The translations under genes were made by a program, and so were the position numbers. Source: Candidatus Thiodiazotropha sp. LNASS1 (GTDB lineage: Bacteria > Pseudomonadota > Gammaproteobacteria > Chromatiales > Chromatiaceae). Taken from it: DNA of 64,000 nt. This document shows positions 56,103 through 64,000 of the stretch, one piece after another (within the stretch, counting starts at the first letter, position 1; every line of letters begins with the position of its first letter). The stretch is taken from the NCBI RefSeq assembly GCF_964212655.1, contig NZ_OZ156465.1, forward strand, positions 1,054,001-1,118,000, read 5' to 3'. A model generated the notes under the pieces. That model was not told where the DNA came from. It searched no databases and saw only the letters and a program-made list of their open reading frames with translations.

Positions 56103-57008
56103 TCAACCCCGGGGATGGTGAGTGGCGTGCAGTTGTTTCAGCCGCTCCCGTGCCACATGGGTGTAGATTTGAGTGGTGGACAAGTCACTGTGTCCCAACA
56201 GCAGTTGTACTACGCGCAGATCAGCGCCGTGGTTCAACAGATGGGTGGCAAAGGCGTGCCGCAGGGTATGGGGCGAGATGGAATGAGTGATACCCGCGAT
56301 TGCCGCATGCTTTTTGATCCGGTACCAGAAAGCCTGCCTGGTCATACCCTGGCCACGCCGGGTCGGAAACAGATGGGAACAGACCCTCTCGCCCAGGAGC
56401 TCAATCCGGGCACCGGAATAGAAGCGTTCAAGCCAGCCCTGAGCTTCATCACCCATCGGCACCAGCCGCTCCTTGCCGCCTTTCCCCAGGATACGCATCA
56501 CCCCCTGGGACAGATTCACCTGCTCCGGTCGCAGATCAACCAATTCCGAAACCCGCAATCCCGCTGCATAGAGCACTTCCAGCATGGTTCGGTCCCGCAT
56601 ACCCTCCGCATCGTCTATATCAGGGGCATTCAGCAGCGCCTCAACCTCTCCTTCGGAGAGTGATTTCGGTAACGGTCTGCCGAGCTTGGGGGAATCGATA
56701 CGAACACTGGGATCGGCACTCAACCAGCCTTCCCGCAAACTGAATTGATAGAACTGTCGAACACAGGAGAGCAGGCGCGCAGTGGAGCGTGGCTTCCTGC
56801 CCTGTTTTACCAAGTGCGCCAAATAGGATTGCAGGTCGGCCCGTTTGGCCTGGAGCAATCCATAACCCCTGTTGTTGTGCAACCAGTCAGCGACTTTGCC
56901 TAAATCGGACTGGTAGGCTGAAAGTGTGTTGCGGCTTAGCCCTCGCTCCATCCATAGGGCATCGGAAAACGATTCGATGAGCGCAGCATCCTCACTGCCC
57001 CCTTTCAC
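56103..57008 (-). CDS. xerD: Tyrosine recombinase XerD
   Basis: 301 residues. It has an N-terminal SAM-like binding domain, then the catalytic set: Arg in AAGLRVSELVDLRPEQ, Lys in ILGKGGKERLVPMG, His-x-x-Arg in ISPHTLRHAFATHLL, His in LLGHSDLSTTQIYTHV with the Tyr nucleophile. With XerC it resolves chromosome dimers at dif. The xerD-dsbC neighbourhood is the housekeeping one, so it is not taken as an island integrase. It overlaps ogt by 4 bp. Confidence 0.94.
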   Translation of the reverse strand: MKGGSEDAALIESFSDALWMERGLSRNTLSAYQSDLGKVADWLHNNRGYGLLQAKRADLQSYLAHLVKQGRKPRSTARLLSCVRQFYQFSLREGWLSADPSVRIDSPKLGRPLPKSLSEGEVEALLNAPDIDDAEGMRDRTMLEVLYAAGLRVSELVDLRPEQVNLSQGVMRILGKGGKERLVPMGDEAQGWLERFYSGARIELLGERVCSHLFPTRRGQGMTRQAFWYRIKKHAAIAGITHSISPHTLRHAFATHLLNHGADLRVVQLLLGHSDLSTTQIYTHVARERLKQLHATHHPRG

Positions 57009-57484
57009 AGGGCACCTTCATGTTTCAACAACCAGCGCTTGATTTCCAGCTTCTCACCACCCCGCTCACCGGCAAACCCTCCCAGGCCCGCCTTACCGAC
57101 AACCCGGTGGCATGGCACAATCAATGGACAGGGATTGTCGCGACAGGCATTGCCCACGGCCCTGGCGCCACTGCCGATCTGTCGCGCCAGCTCTCCATAG
57201 GTCAGGGTTGAACCGGAGGGTATCTCCTGCAGCGCCTGCCAGACACGACACTGAAATGGCGTACCTTCGAGTAGGAGTCCCAGATCGAACGCTCTCTTTG
57301 GGTCGTCCAGATAGGCCTGAATGGCATCGATCACGGCATTCAGTCCGGATACATTATTACGGTACTCGTGCTGTGGTCGAGGCAGGTATTCGAGCGCTTT
57401 CAGTCTACCCTTTGAGAGGATGATGCCAACCGGTGCAAACGGGAAATTCACCACTGCCTGATAGGATTGGGTCGTTCCGCTCAT
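57005..57484 (-). CDS. ogt: Methylated-DNA-protein-cysteine S-methyltransferase
   Basis: 159 residues. The active site NPCPLIVPCHRVVGKAGLGG holds the accepting Cys (PCHRV). TLTYGELARQIGSGARAVGN is the DNA-binding helix-turn-helix. ATG 57484, with GGAG about eight bases upstream, fits the family; the frame is open further upstream but without homology. It repairs O6-alkylguanine. Confidence 0.92.
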   Translation of the reverse strand: MSGTTQSYQAVVNFPFAPVGIILSKGRLKALEYLPRPQHEYRNNVSGLNAVIDAIQAYLDDPKRAFDLGLLLEGTPFQCRVWQALQEIPSGSTLTYGELARQIGSGARAVGNACRDNPCPLIVPCHRVVGKAGLGGFAGERGGEKLEIKRWLLKHEGAL

Positions 57485-57928
57485 GATGTTTGCTCCACGC
57501 ATACGATAGACTGAATATTCAATAACCATAACTGCTGTGACGAAGTCTCGAGGCGTATGCTCAACTCTACCCTTGATTATGTCCACAGAACTTGTGGATA
57601 ACTTTGTGAGTAAACTGAAGGTACCGAGCTGCAGCCCTTGATCCTGTTACCCTCTTTTTAAATTGTGTAATTTCTGTACAATTCATTAATTACATTATAT
57701 TTCAATAGATTACTGATTATTTCGAACGTAACGTCACAGGAGTTCCCCTTAAGCTATCAATCTCTTATTCAGAGTGATCCGGATTGTGCATAAAAGCCAT
57801 TGACAGTTGCCTGCATACATGATCTTAAGAAAGCCTGTCACTCGGATATGCCAGGTACCCGCACTTTGCAGAATCGCAGCACCTGAACACCATGCTACTT
57901 GCCTCACTTATAGTGATATTATCCCATA
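57485..57928. other. Non-coding AT-rich stretch
   Basis: No gene is seen. It holds the inverted repeat CCACAGAACTTGTGG, which includes one exact DnaA-box sequence (57593-57601), and an AT-rich 60-bp block near 57655-57725. Promoters for ogt and the YcgN-type gene probably lie here. Confidence 0.5.
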
Positions 57929-58369
57929 ATGGTCCTTACCGAATCCCCATTCTGGATTACCACGCCACTTGAAGCGATGTCCCGCGAAATGTGGGAGTCT
58001 CTCTGCGATGGCTGCGGGAAATGCTGCCTGCAGAAACTGGAGGACGAGGAGACAAGGGAGATTTTCAACACCAATATCGTATGTGATCTGCTCGATCTCG
58101 AAAACTGCCGCTGCACTCACTATGCCCAGCGTTCTAAATTGGTGCCCAATTGCGTCACCCTGACACCGGAAGACCTGAATGACCCCTACTGGTTACCCCA
58201 GACGTGCGCCTACCGCCTGTTGGCGGAGGGAAAACAGCTTCCCGACTGGCATCCATTGATAACCGGAGATCCCGAGAGCGTGGAACATGCAGGCCACTCC
58301 ATCCGCGGCAAAGTCATCAAGGAATCGGCAGCTGACGACTGGGAGCATCACCTGGTCGATTGGATATAG
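57929..58369 (+). CDS. YcgN-family cysteine-cluster protein (UPF0260)
   Basis: 146 residues. WESLCDGCGKCCLQKLEDEE and CDLLDLENCRCTHYAQR carry the CxxCxxCC and CxC clusters, probably for Fe-S or zinc. It runs the full family length from SPFWITTPLEAMSREM. The function is unknown. Confidence 0.92.
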   Translation: MVLTESPFWITTPLEAMSREMWESLCDGCGKCCLQKLEDEETREIFNTNIVCDLLDLENCRCTHYAQRSKLVPNCVTLTPEDLNDPYWLPQTCAYRLLAEGKQLPDWHPLITGDPESVEHAGHSIRGKVIKESAADDWEHHLVDWI

Positions 58370-58374
58370 TGATT

Positions 58375-58527
58375 GCCGCAAATGAACGCAAATAACCTCC
58401 AAGTATGCGCAAATAGAATTTAGTTGATGTGGCCGATGATGACTGAGTTAAGAAGATACAATCCATCTATAAGTCCCTGTTTTCAATATTTGCGTCAACT
58501 TTGCGGTTGTTTGCGTTCATTTGCGGC
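58375..58527. repeat. Inverted-repeat element, GCCGCAAATGAACGC ends
   Basis: The left end 58375-58397 (GCCGCAAATGAACGCAAAT then AACC) pairs with 58505-58527 at 22 of 23 positions. About 107 bp lie between, so it has the shape of a miniature inverted-repeat element. A related piece is at 52207. Confidence 0.65.
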
Positions 58528-58595
58528 TAACTGACTGTTCTTTAAGCAGATGTACTACCCCTTTAGAACCTGCAGATTAATCTAGGCATGTATTT

Positions 58596-59645
58596 ATGAA
58601 CACCATCGCCACTCTGACTGAATTCATTGAATCCGGCGGACTCTCCCTGGATTTTTCAGATATGGGTCGGCGGGTCAGTAGCCTTCCCAGGGAGCAATTC
58701 GTTGCATTCGAAAATGCTGAGATCCCCTACCCGTTACCGCTGCAACAACAGGCGTGGTTTGCCCTGACCCTGGCCGATCCGGCTCAGCGACAGATTGATC
58801 CCATGATCTGGTTTATCCGCTTTCCGCTGGATGAACAGGGTAAGCTGTCATTGTCCGCCAGGGATGACTTCATGCATCACCTGGTAGAGAGCTTGGGGAG
58901 CAAACCCGATACGGACGGCATGGAGACTGCGCTACAGGACAACCCGTATGCCTTTCAGCCCAAGCAGGAACGTCTGGCCATATTTCATGCACGCCTGACC
59001 CGCAATCTGAATAAACCGGTGTCACGCTTCTACGACCATGCCAAAGCCTATTTCGACGGTGATTTGGGGTGGGAACAGTGGTCATTCATCGGCTATCAGG
59101 GAATTGCCGATCTCGCCGCCCGTTTCGATCAGCAAGGCAATACCCAGCGTATCGCCAAATCGATTCCATCCCTGCCACCCTCCCCCCTGGAGGCGTTGTG
59201 CCACTGCCTCGAAAACGAGGTCATACCACAGACTATCGCTAACGCACTGGCTCAAAGGGGCCTGTCAAACCTACAACAGGATATGCCTAATCCACAGGTG
59301 CTCTCAGCTGTTGTGCGCGGTCTTTCTCAGAGCAGCAAGACAGCCATTCGTGATGATTACATTCACCGGCTGCTCGACCATTCCATCTCCCACCGCAGTG
59401 ATCTGCTGGCGGCAATTGCAGGACGTGCCTGGGAGGCATTGGAAGACAGCGCGATGCGCCATCGTTTTCTTGAGCAGCTGGCGGACAATGAGGAGGGCCA
59501 GGGATTCTTCAATGGTATCTTAAGCGACCTGCTCTATTTGCCCGCTACCCGGCAGGCTATGCAGGCAAGCCTGCGCGATCCTCTCCGTACTGAGAGACTG
59601 AGTCAGGTGATCGGTACTTTTTTCAGTCAGATCAGAGGAGAGTAG
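58596..59645 (+). CDS. DUF3549 family protein
   Basis: 349 residues, mostly helical and cytoplasmic. IATLTEFIESGGLSLDFSDM then GRRV and DPMIWFIRFPLDEQGKLSL match DUF3549, a family I know only from gammaproteobacteria. No catalytic motif is seen. It converges on icd. Confidence 0.8.
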   Translation: MNTIATLTEFIESGGLSLDFSDMGRRVSSLPREQFVAFENAEIPYPLPLQQQAWFALTLADPAQRQIDPMIWFIRFPLDEQGKLSLSARDDFMHHLVESLGSKPDTDGMETALQDNPYAFQPKQERLAIFHARLTRNLNKPVSRFYDHAKAYFDGDLGWEQWSFIGYQGIADLAARFDQQGNTQRIAKSIPSLPPSPLEALCHCLENEVIPQTIANALAQRGLSNLQQDMPNPQVLSAVVRGLSQSSKTAIRDDYIHRLLDHSISHRSDLLAAIAGRAWEALEDSAMRHRFLEQLADNEEGQGFFNGILSDLLYLPATRQAMQASLRDPLRTERLSQVIGTFFSQIRGE

Positions 59646-59671
59646 AGAACGGCGGTGAATGCGATGGTCGT

Positions 59672-59699
59672 CCGGTTACCGCATCCTTGCGATAACCGG
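59672..59699. terminator. Possible bidirectional terminator between DUF3549 and icd
   Basis: CCGGTTA/TAACCGG and inner CGCA/TGCG form an 11-bp stem with one mismatch and a 4-base loop. It lies between the convergent stops at 59645 and 59710. There is no T-run. Confidence 0.4.
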
Positions 59700-59709
59700 G
59701 ATCAGTTCA

Positions 59710-60966
59710 CTACATCATACCGATCATGGCATCGCCGAACGCTGAACAACTCAGCTCCTGAGGATTGTCCATCAACCTTGCAAAGTCGTAGGTAACGGTC
59801 TTTGCCGAAATCGTCTTGCCCAGGCTGTTGATGATCAAATCCGCTGCCTCGAACCAACCCATGTGGCGCAACATCATCTCGGCCGAGAGGATCAGCGAAC
59901 CGGGATTGACCTTGTCCTGCCCGGCATATTTCGGCGCGGTGCCGTGGGTCGCCTCGAACATGGCCACGTCATCCGAGAGGTTGGCGCCCGGTGCGATACC
60001 GATACCGCCCACCTGGGCCGCCAGGGCATCGGAGATATAGTCACCATTCAGGTTCAAGGTGGCGATCACACTGTATTCCGCGGGCCGCAACAGGATCTGC
60101 TGCAGGAAAGCATCGGCGATCACATCCTTGACGATGATCTCCTCGCCGCTCTTGGGATTCTTGAAGCTGCACCAGGGACCGCCATCCAACTCAACCGCAC
60201 CGAACTCATCCTTGGCTAACTCGTAGCCCCAGTTTTTGAAGGCGCCTTCGGTGAATTTCATGATATTGCCCTTGTGCACCAGGGTCACCGAGTCGCGATC
60301 GTTATCGATGGCGTATTGGATCGCCTTGCGCACCAGGCGCCTGGTGCCGTCGCTGGAGACGGGTTTTACCCCGATACCGGACGTGGCCGGAAAGCGGATT
60401 TTACTGACGCCCATGCTCTCCTGCAGAAAATCGATGACCTGCTTTGCCTCATCGCTGCCGGACTCCCACTCTATACCGGCATAGATGTCTTCCGAGTTCT
60501 CGCGAAAAATCACCATGTTGGTCTTTTCGGGCTCTTTCAGCGGGCTGGGAGTGCCATCGAAATAGCGTACCGGCCTCAGGCATACGTAGAGATCGAGCTG
60601 CTGGCGCAGTGCCACATTGAGGGATCGGATACCACCACCCACCGGTGTGGTCAAAGGACCCTTGATGGAGACGACAAAATCCTTCACCGCATCCAGGGTC
60701 TCCTGAGGCAACCAGGTATCGCTGTCGTAGACATGGGTCGCTTTCTCACCGGCATAGACCTCCATCCAGGCGATTTTCCTGTTACCGCCGTAGGCCTTCT
60801 CCACTGCGGCATCGATCACTTTTTTCATCACCGGAGTGATATCCACGCCTATGCCGTCACCCTCTATATAGGGAATGATGGGGTTGTCGGGTACATTCAG
60901 CACCCCATTCGGGCCAACGGTAATCTTTTCCCCAGCAGAAGGGATCTCAATCTTGTCATATGCCAT
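59710..60966 (-). CDS. icd: Isocitrate dehydrogenase, NADP-dependent
   Basis: 418 residues. It oxidises isocitrate to 2-oxoglutarate in the TCA cycle. [20 protein letters not shown] at the start, [20 protein letters not shown] and [14 protein letters not shown] carry the substrate loop. [18 protein letters not shown] then [19 protein letters not shown] are the metal and NADP segments. Length equals E. coli Icd. Confidence 0.97.
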   Translation of the reverse strand: MAYDKIEIPSAGEKITVGPNGVLNVPDNPIIPYIEGDGIGVDITPVMKKVIDAAVEKAYGGNRKIAWMEVYAGEKATHVYDSDTWLPQETLDAVKDFVVSIKGPLTTPVGGGIRSLNVALRQQLDLYVCLRPVRYFDGTPSPLKEPEKTNMVIFRENSEDIYAGIEWESGSDEAKQVIDFLQESMGVSKIRFPATSGIGVKPVSSDGTRRLVRKAIQYAIDNDRDSVTLVHKGNIMKFTEGAFKNWGYELAKDEFGAVELDGGPWCSFKNPKSGEEIIVKDVIADAFLQQILLRPAEYSVIATLNLNGDYISDALAAQVGGIGIAPGANLSDDVAMFEATHGTAPKYAGQDKVNPGSLILSAEMMLRHMGWFEAADLIINSLGKTISAKTVTYDFARLMDNPQELSCSAFGDAMIGMM

Positions 60967-61260
60967 GGATATTTCCTGTGTCTAGAAAAAACAGTCCAGT
61001 TATCGTAAAGCCGAAAACCAGGTCACTCGATTGTATGCTCAGGGCCGGTTAACACTGATCCGATCCGCCCTGGTAAAAGTTGCAATTGTAGCTGTGTTTC
61101 GGTGAATGTTTACAGACCTATCGCCTTTAACACAGATAATTCGGCTCAAGAAGTCATGATAATGCACGCTATAACGGGTTAATAAATACCTAATTCTGTA
61201 GAATATTTATGGTATTGACCATTCCGATTGAGTCCCCTCACATTGTTACAGGGAGGTTTG

Positions 61261-62256
61261 ATGTCTGATTCCAACCGTAAAACAGCGGGTAAACTGCTCC
61301 GATCACTATTGGTGGAATGGGAAAAAGCCATAATCGGCAAACCGGACACCCTACGTCTGGTGATGATCAGCCTGCTATGCCGTGGACACCTGTTGCTGGA
61401 GGATCTGCCCGGACTGGGTAAAACCACCCTGGCCAAGGCCCTGGCAAAGAGTCTGGACCTGACCTTCAAGCGGATTCAATGCACCCCGGATCTGCTGCCG
61501 GCGGATATCACCGGTATCACTATTTTCGATCAGAAGGCGCAGGGATTCCGCTTCCTGCCCGGACCGGTGTTCACCAATATCCTGTTGGCGGATGAGATCA
61601 ATCGCACCTCGCCACGCACACAATCCGCCCTGCTCGAGGCGATGGCGGAGAGGACGGTCACCGTGGACCGCAAGACCCGTAAACTGCCCGCCACTTTCAT
61701 GGTCATCGCGACCCAGAATCCGATCGAATTCAGTGGCACTTTTCCCCTGCCTGAGGCACAACTGGATCGTTTTTTCATGCGCGTCTCCCTGGGCTATCCC
61801 AAACTGCAGGACGAGACCCGCATCATGCAGATGAACCGAGGCGAGGATCCTCTCGACCGGATCGAAGCAAAGATCGACGATGAGACACTGCAAAAACTGC
61901 AGCATGCAGTGACCAAGGTCCAGATCGATCAGAAGATCGTCGATTATATTGCTGCACTGATCCACGCCACCCGGAGACATAAAAAGATCCGTCTCGGCGT
62001 CAGTCCTCGCGGCTCCATTTCCCTGATGAAGGCGGCGCAGGCGAGTGCATTGCTGAATGATGAAAGCTTTGTCACACCACTGCGGGTTCAGGAACTGGTG
62101 GCGCCTGTACTGGCCCATCGCATGTTGTTGAGAAGCAATAACGATAATGATAGGAATCTCCTGCAAGAGATCATCGATGCCACACCGGTTCCCGCCATGC
62201 CGGAGATTAAGGGTGACAACCATACAACGGAGACTGTTCTCGAACTCGCGGAGTAA
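61261..62256 (+). CDS. MoxR-family AAA+ ATPase
   Basis: 331 residues. Walker A is DLPGLGKTTLAKAL, Walker B LLADEINRTSPRTQSALLEA, sensor 1 VIATQNPIEFSGTFPLPEAQ and the arginine finger DRFFMRV. MoxR chaperones usually act with the DUF58 protein next door. ATG 61261 has GGGAGG seven bases upstream. Confidence 0.93.
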   Translation: MSDSNRKTAGKLLRSLLVEWEKAIIGKPDTLRLVMISLLCRGHLLLEDLPGLGKTTLAKALAKSLDLTFKRIQCTPDLLPADITGITIFDQKAQGFRFLPGPVFTNILLADEINRTSPRTQSALLEAMAERTVTVDRKTRKLPATFMVIATQNPIEFSGTFPLPEAQLDRFFMRVSLGYPKLQDETRIMQMNRGEDPLDRIEAKIDDETLQKLQHAVTKVQIDQKIVDYIAALIHATRRHKKIRLGVSPRGSISLMKAAQASALLNDESFVTPLRVQELVAPVLAHRMLLRSNNDNDRNLLQEIIDATPVPAMPEIKGDNHTTETVLELAE

Positions 62257-62262
62257 TTGGGG

Positions 62263-63489
62263 ATGAAGGAGCAGGCTCTGCTGTCCAACAGGCTGTCGCC
62301 TGAAATCACTGCCTGGCTGCAACGTTGGTTCAACCTGCATGTTGTAATCTGGCTGCTCTCCCTGGCCTGTTTTTTTGCCGCCTGGAACCGGGGACTGGCA
62401 CTGCTGTACGGTCTCTCTTCACTCTGCTTGTCCCTGTTGCTGATCTCGCATTTGCTGCCCAGGCTGCAAATGCGTGGCGTCCAGGTAACGCGCGCCCTGA
62501 TTGGTGAACTGACCGCGGGCAGCGAAGGCGAGTTGGCCTACCTGGTCACGACAAAGGGTCGACGTTATCACCTTCAGTTGAGCGACGACCTTCCTTTTAG
62601 TGAAACCGAACAGAACCTTTTCATTTCCCGCTGCGATACATCGATTCGCAAGCAGGCAACGATCTACTGCGAACGTCGCGGCAAGTTTCAACTGCGACAG
62701 CTCACACTCTCCTCCTCCTACCCATTCGGTGTGGTAAGACACAGTCGGCATCTGACAACCGATAGGCTTGATGTCCTGGTGCTGCCCCGGGTATACAACC
62801 TGCAGCGCATCCCTCTCCCTGTTATCGCGGATGCCAACAGCGACGGCGATCTGCGGATACCTCAACAGGGTGGCCAGGACGAGTTTGCGGCGGTGCGCGA
62901 ATACACCCAGGGCGACACGCTTCGCCACATCCACTGGCGTGCCTCGGCCCGACAACAGCAACTGGTCGTCAAAGAGTATGAACGCAGTGACCGGCCGGTA
63001 CTCCTGGTGACACTGGACAGCAGGCCGGTCTTTAATCAGGGTGAGGGTTCGAGATCCACCTTTGAATATGCGATATCGATCGCCGCATCGATGATTCGTT
63101 TTGCCAGCCGCGAGGGTATGCAGAGTATCCTGGTGTTTGAAAACGGCGACTGGCACGACTATGTCGTCCCGGCCTATAGCGCTGACCTCTACGATCTCTA
63201 TGCCTTACTGGCAACCCTCGAAAGCAACGGCACCCAAAGCTGCAGCGATTTGATCGAGCAGGCCGTTATCAGGTTCCCTCAGGCCAACCTGATTGCCGGA
63301 TTTCGTCTCCAGGATGACAACCTGCTACCGATGCTCACGCCCTATCTGACCCATATCGATATCGAGATGGATGCAGAGAGTTTTCTGTTTCCCATGCGGA
63401 ACAGCCCAACCACCGATCACCATCGGGAGGGCAACCGCTTGATCTATCCTGTGAATGCCCTGTCCCCGTTACAGGAGCTTTTCCAGTGA
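62263..63489 (+). CDS. DUF58-domain protein
   Basis: 408 residues. Two N-terminal membrane helices (about 25-65) precede a von Willebrand-like domain with EYTQGDTLRHIHWRASARQQ and LVVKEYE, the DUF58 core. It forms a MoxR/DUF58/transglutaminase operon. Its stop overlaps the next GTG start by 3 bp. The role is unknown, probably envelope protein assembly. Confidence 0.9.
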   Translation: MKEQALLSNRLSPEITAWLQRWFNLHVVIWLLSLACFFAAWNRGLALLYGLSSLCLSLLLISHLLPRLQMRGVQVTRALIGELTAGSEGELAYLVTTKGRRYHLQLSDDLPFSETEQNLFISRCDTSIRKQATIYCERRGKFQLRQLTLSSSYPFGVVRHSRHLTTDRLDVLVLPRVYNLQRIPLPVIADANSDGDLRIPQQGGQDEFAAVREYTQGDTLRHIHWRASARQQQLVVKEYERSDRPVLLVTLDSRPVFNQGEGSRSTFEYAISIAASMIRFASREGMQSILVFENGDWHDYVVPAYSADLYDLYALLATLESNGTQSCSDLIEQAVIRFPQANLIAGFRLQDDNLLPMLTPYLTHIDIEMDAESFLFPMRNSPTTDHHREGNRLIYPVNALSPLQELFQ

Positions 63490-64000
63490 AGCTCGAATCG
63501 GTCAAGGTCGTCTATTGGTACAGCCTGGTATCCGCAGTCGCAGCGGGAGCGGTCCTGTTTGCCTACCTGGGTGTAATGCCCGCACTTCTCGGTGCGATTA
63601 TGACAGTCGCCGTCACCCATTTCATACTGGTGCTGGTGGGCCGTAGCGATGAGCAGTCCAATCCCTATCTGAAGATCTCGGAACAGATCGCCGCCATGGG
63701 CATTATTCTCTTCCTGCCCCTGATGATCGTCTATGGCCCCCTCCCGGCGCTTTTGGTCTTCATAGGATTCGCCCATCTTGCACTGCTGTTTCAGACCCAT
63801 GACTATCGCCGACTCTATATGGGGCTGGCGGTGGGTTTCACTGCGCTGATCGCCGGTGCGGTCGAATCGAAATCGGGCCATTATCTACTTTTTTTTCTCG
63901 CCTATTCAGTGACCATCAGCATCACCCTGGGCTATGCCTATATTGAACCGCTGAGTCGCAACCGTTCCCAATGGAATCCGCTCGACCAGTTGCGCGCCGC
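63486..64000 (+). CDS. TgpA-like transglutaminase, N-terminal membrane part (runs off right edge)
   Basis: 171 codons of an integral membrane protein starting at GTG 63486. Several hydrophobic helices are visible (VYWYSLVSAVAAGAVLFAYL, AMGIILFLPLMIVYG, GHYLLFFLAYSVTI). Position after MoxR and DUF58 marks it as the DUF3488/TgpA membrane region that precedes a periplasmic transglutaminase domain, which would lie outside the window. Confidence 0.75.
   Translation, partial: MKLESVKVVYWYSLVSAVAAGAVLFAYLGVMPALLGAIMTVAVTHFILVLVGRSDEQSNPYLKISEQIAAMGIILFLPLMIVYGPLPALLVFIGFAHLALLFQTHDYRRLYMGLAVGFTALIAGAVESKSGHYLLFFLAYSVTISITLGYAYIEPLSRNRSQWNPLDQLRA

Noticed and set aside
56103-57008. Tyrosine recombinase as an island integrase
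   Set aside because: Sequence and the neighbouring dsbC identify it as housekeeping XerD, and it is 7 kb outside the island.
57593-57601. An exact DnaA-box sequence (TGTGGATAA) in an AT-rich gap
   Set aside because: Only one box is present and no dnaA, dnaN or gidA gene is nearby, so it is not taken as an origin.

Overview
The window reads as chromosome of a free-living or symbiotic gammaproteobacterium. Support comes from the prfB-lysS pair with its programmed frameshift, the ogt-xerD-yajQ-dsbC run, rnr, trmO, dgkA, an LpxH-type phosphatase, DUF3549 and icd. The short palindromic repeats built on CGTTCCCACGCTCCAGCGTGGGAA and GTAGGGTGCGGCTTGCCGCACC are, from memory, common in sulfur-oxidising and purple-sulfur-type gammaproteobacteria. 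That lineage is a guess and no species is claimed.

Layout. 1-15.3 kb is housekeeping: partial rnr, a CPA2 antiporter, lysS-prfB, a sigma-like protein, a GT2 glycosyltransferase with a phosphorylase-like partner, an SDR, trmO, a catalytically degenerate REC-REC-GGDEF-EAL protein and an MsbA-like ABC exporter. 15.3-18.3 kb holds repeats, an LpxR-type outer-membrane protein and an IS110-family element. 18.3-27.1 kb is one long minus-strand operon: thpR and pncC, then an amphi-Trp protein, a PPP-like phosphatase, two histidine phosphatases (one fused to NUDIX), an HprK-related kinase, an ATP-grasp enzyme, a PhoU-like/APH fusion and a NUDIX enzyme. It matches what TIGRFAMs calls the GAK system, whose substrate is unknown as far as I know. 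27.2-30.4 kb has dgkA, an LpxH-like phosphatase, a GT4 glycosyltransferase and a UPF0149/SEC-C protein.

30.4-49.2 kb is a defence and mobile island, bracketed by two near-identical copies of a roughly 50-bp repeat in the same orientation. It carries an Mrr nuclease; a type I restriction system (hsdR-hsdS) whose next gene was split by an IS3-family insertion with a 4-bp target duplication; an hsdM remnant broken by a small palindromic insertion; an AbiEi/AbiEii pair in which AbiEii carries C-terminal WYL-like and zinc-finger-like segments; an intact hsdM; a second Mrr-type nuclease; an HTH/nucleotidyltransferase pair; a retron-like reverse transcriptase with a structured upstream region; and an HTH-MNT/HEPN pair.

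49.3-64 kb returns to housekeeping: cupin, mutS, dodecin, PilZ, FHA and PP2C proteins, dsbC, yajQ, xerD, ogt, a YcgN-type protein, DUF3549, icd, and a MoxR-DUF58-transglutaminase operon that leaves the window. No rRNA, tRNA or CRISPR array was seen.
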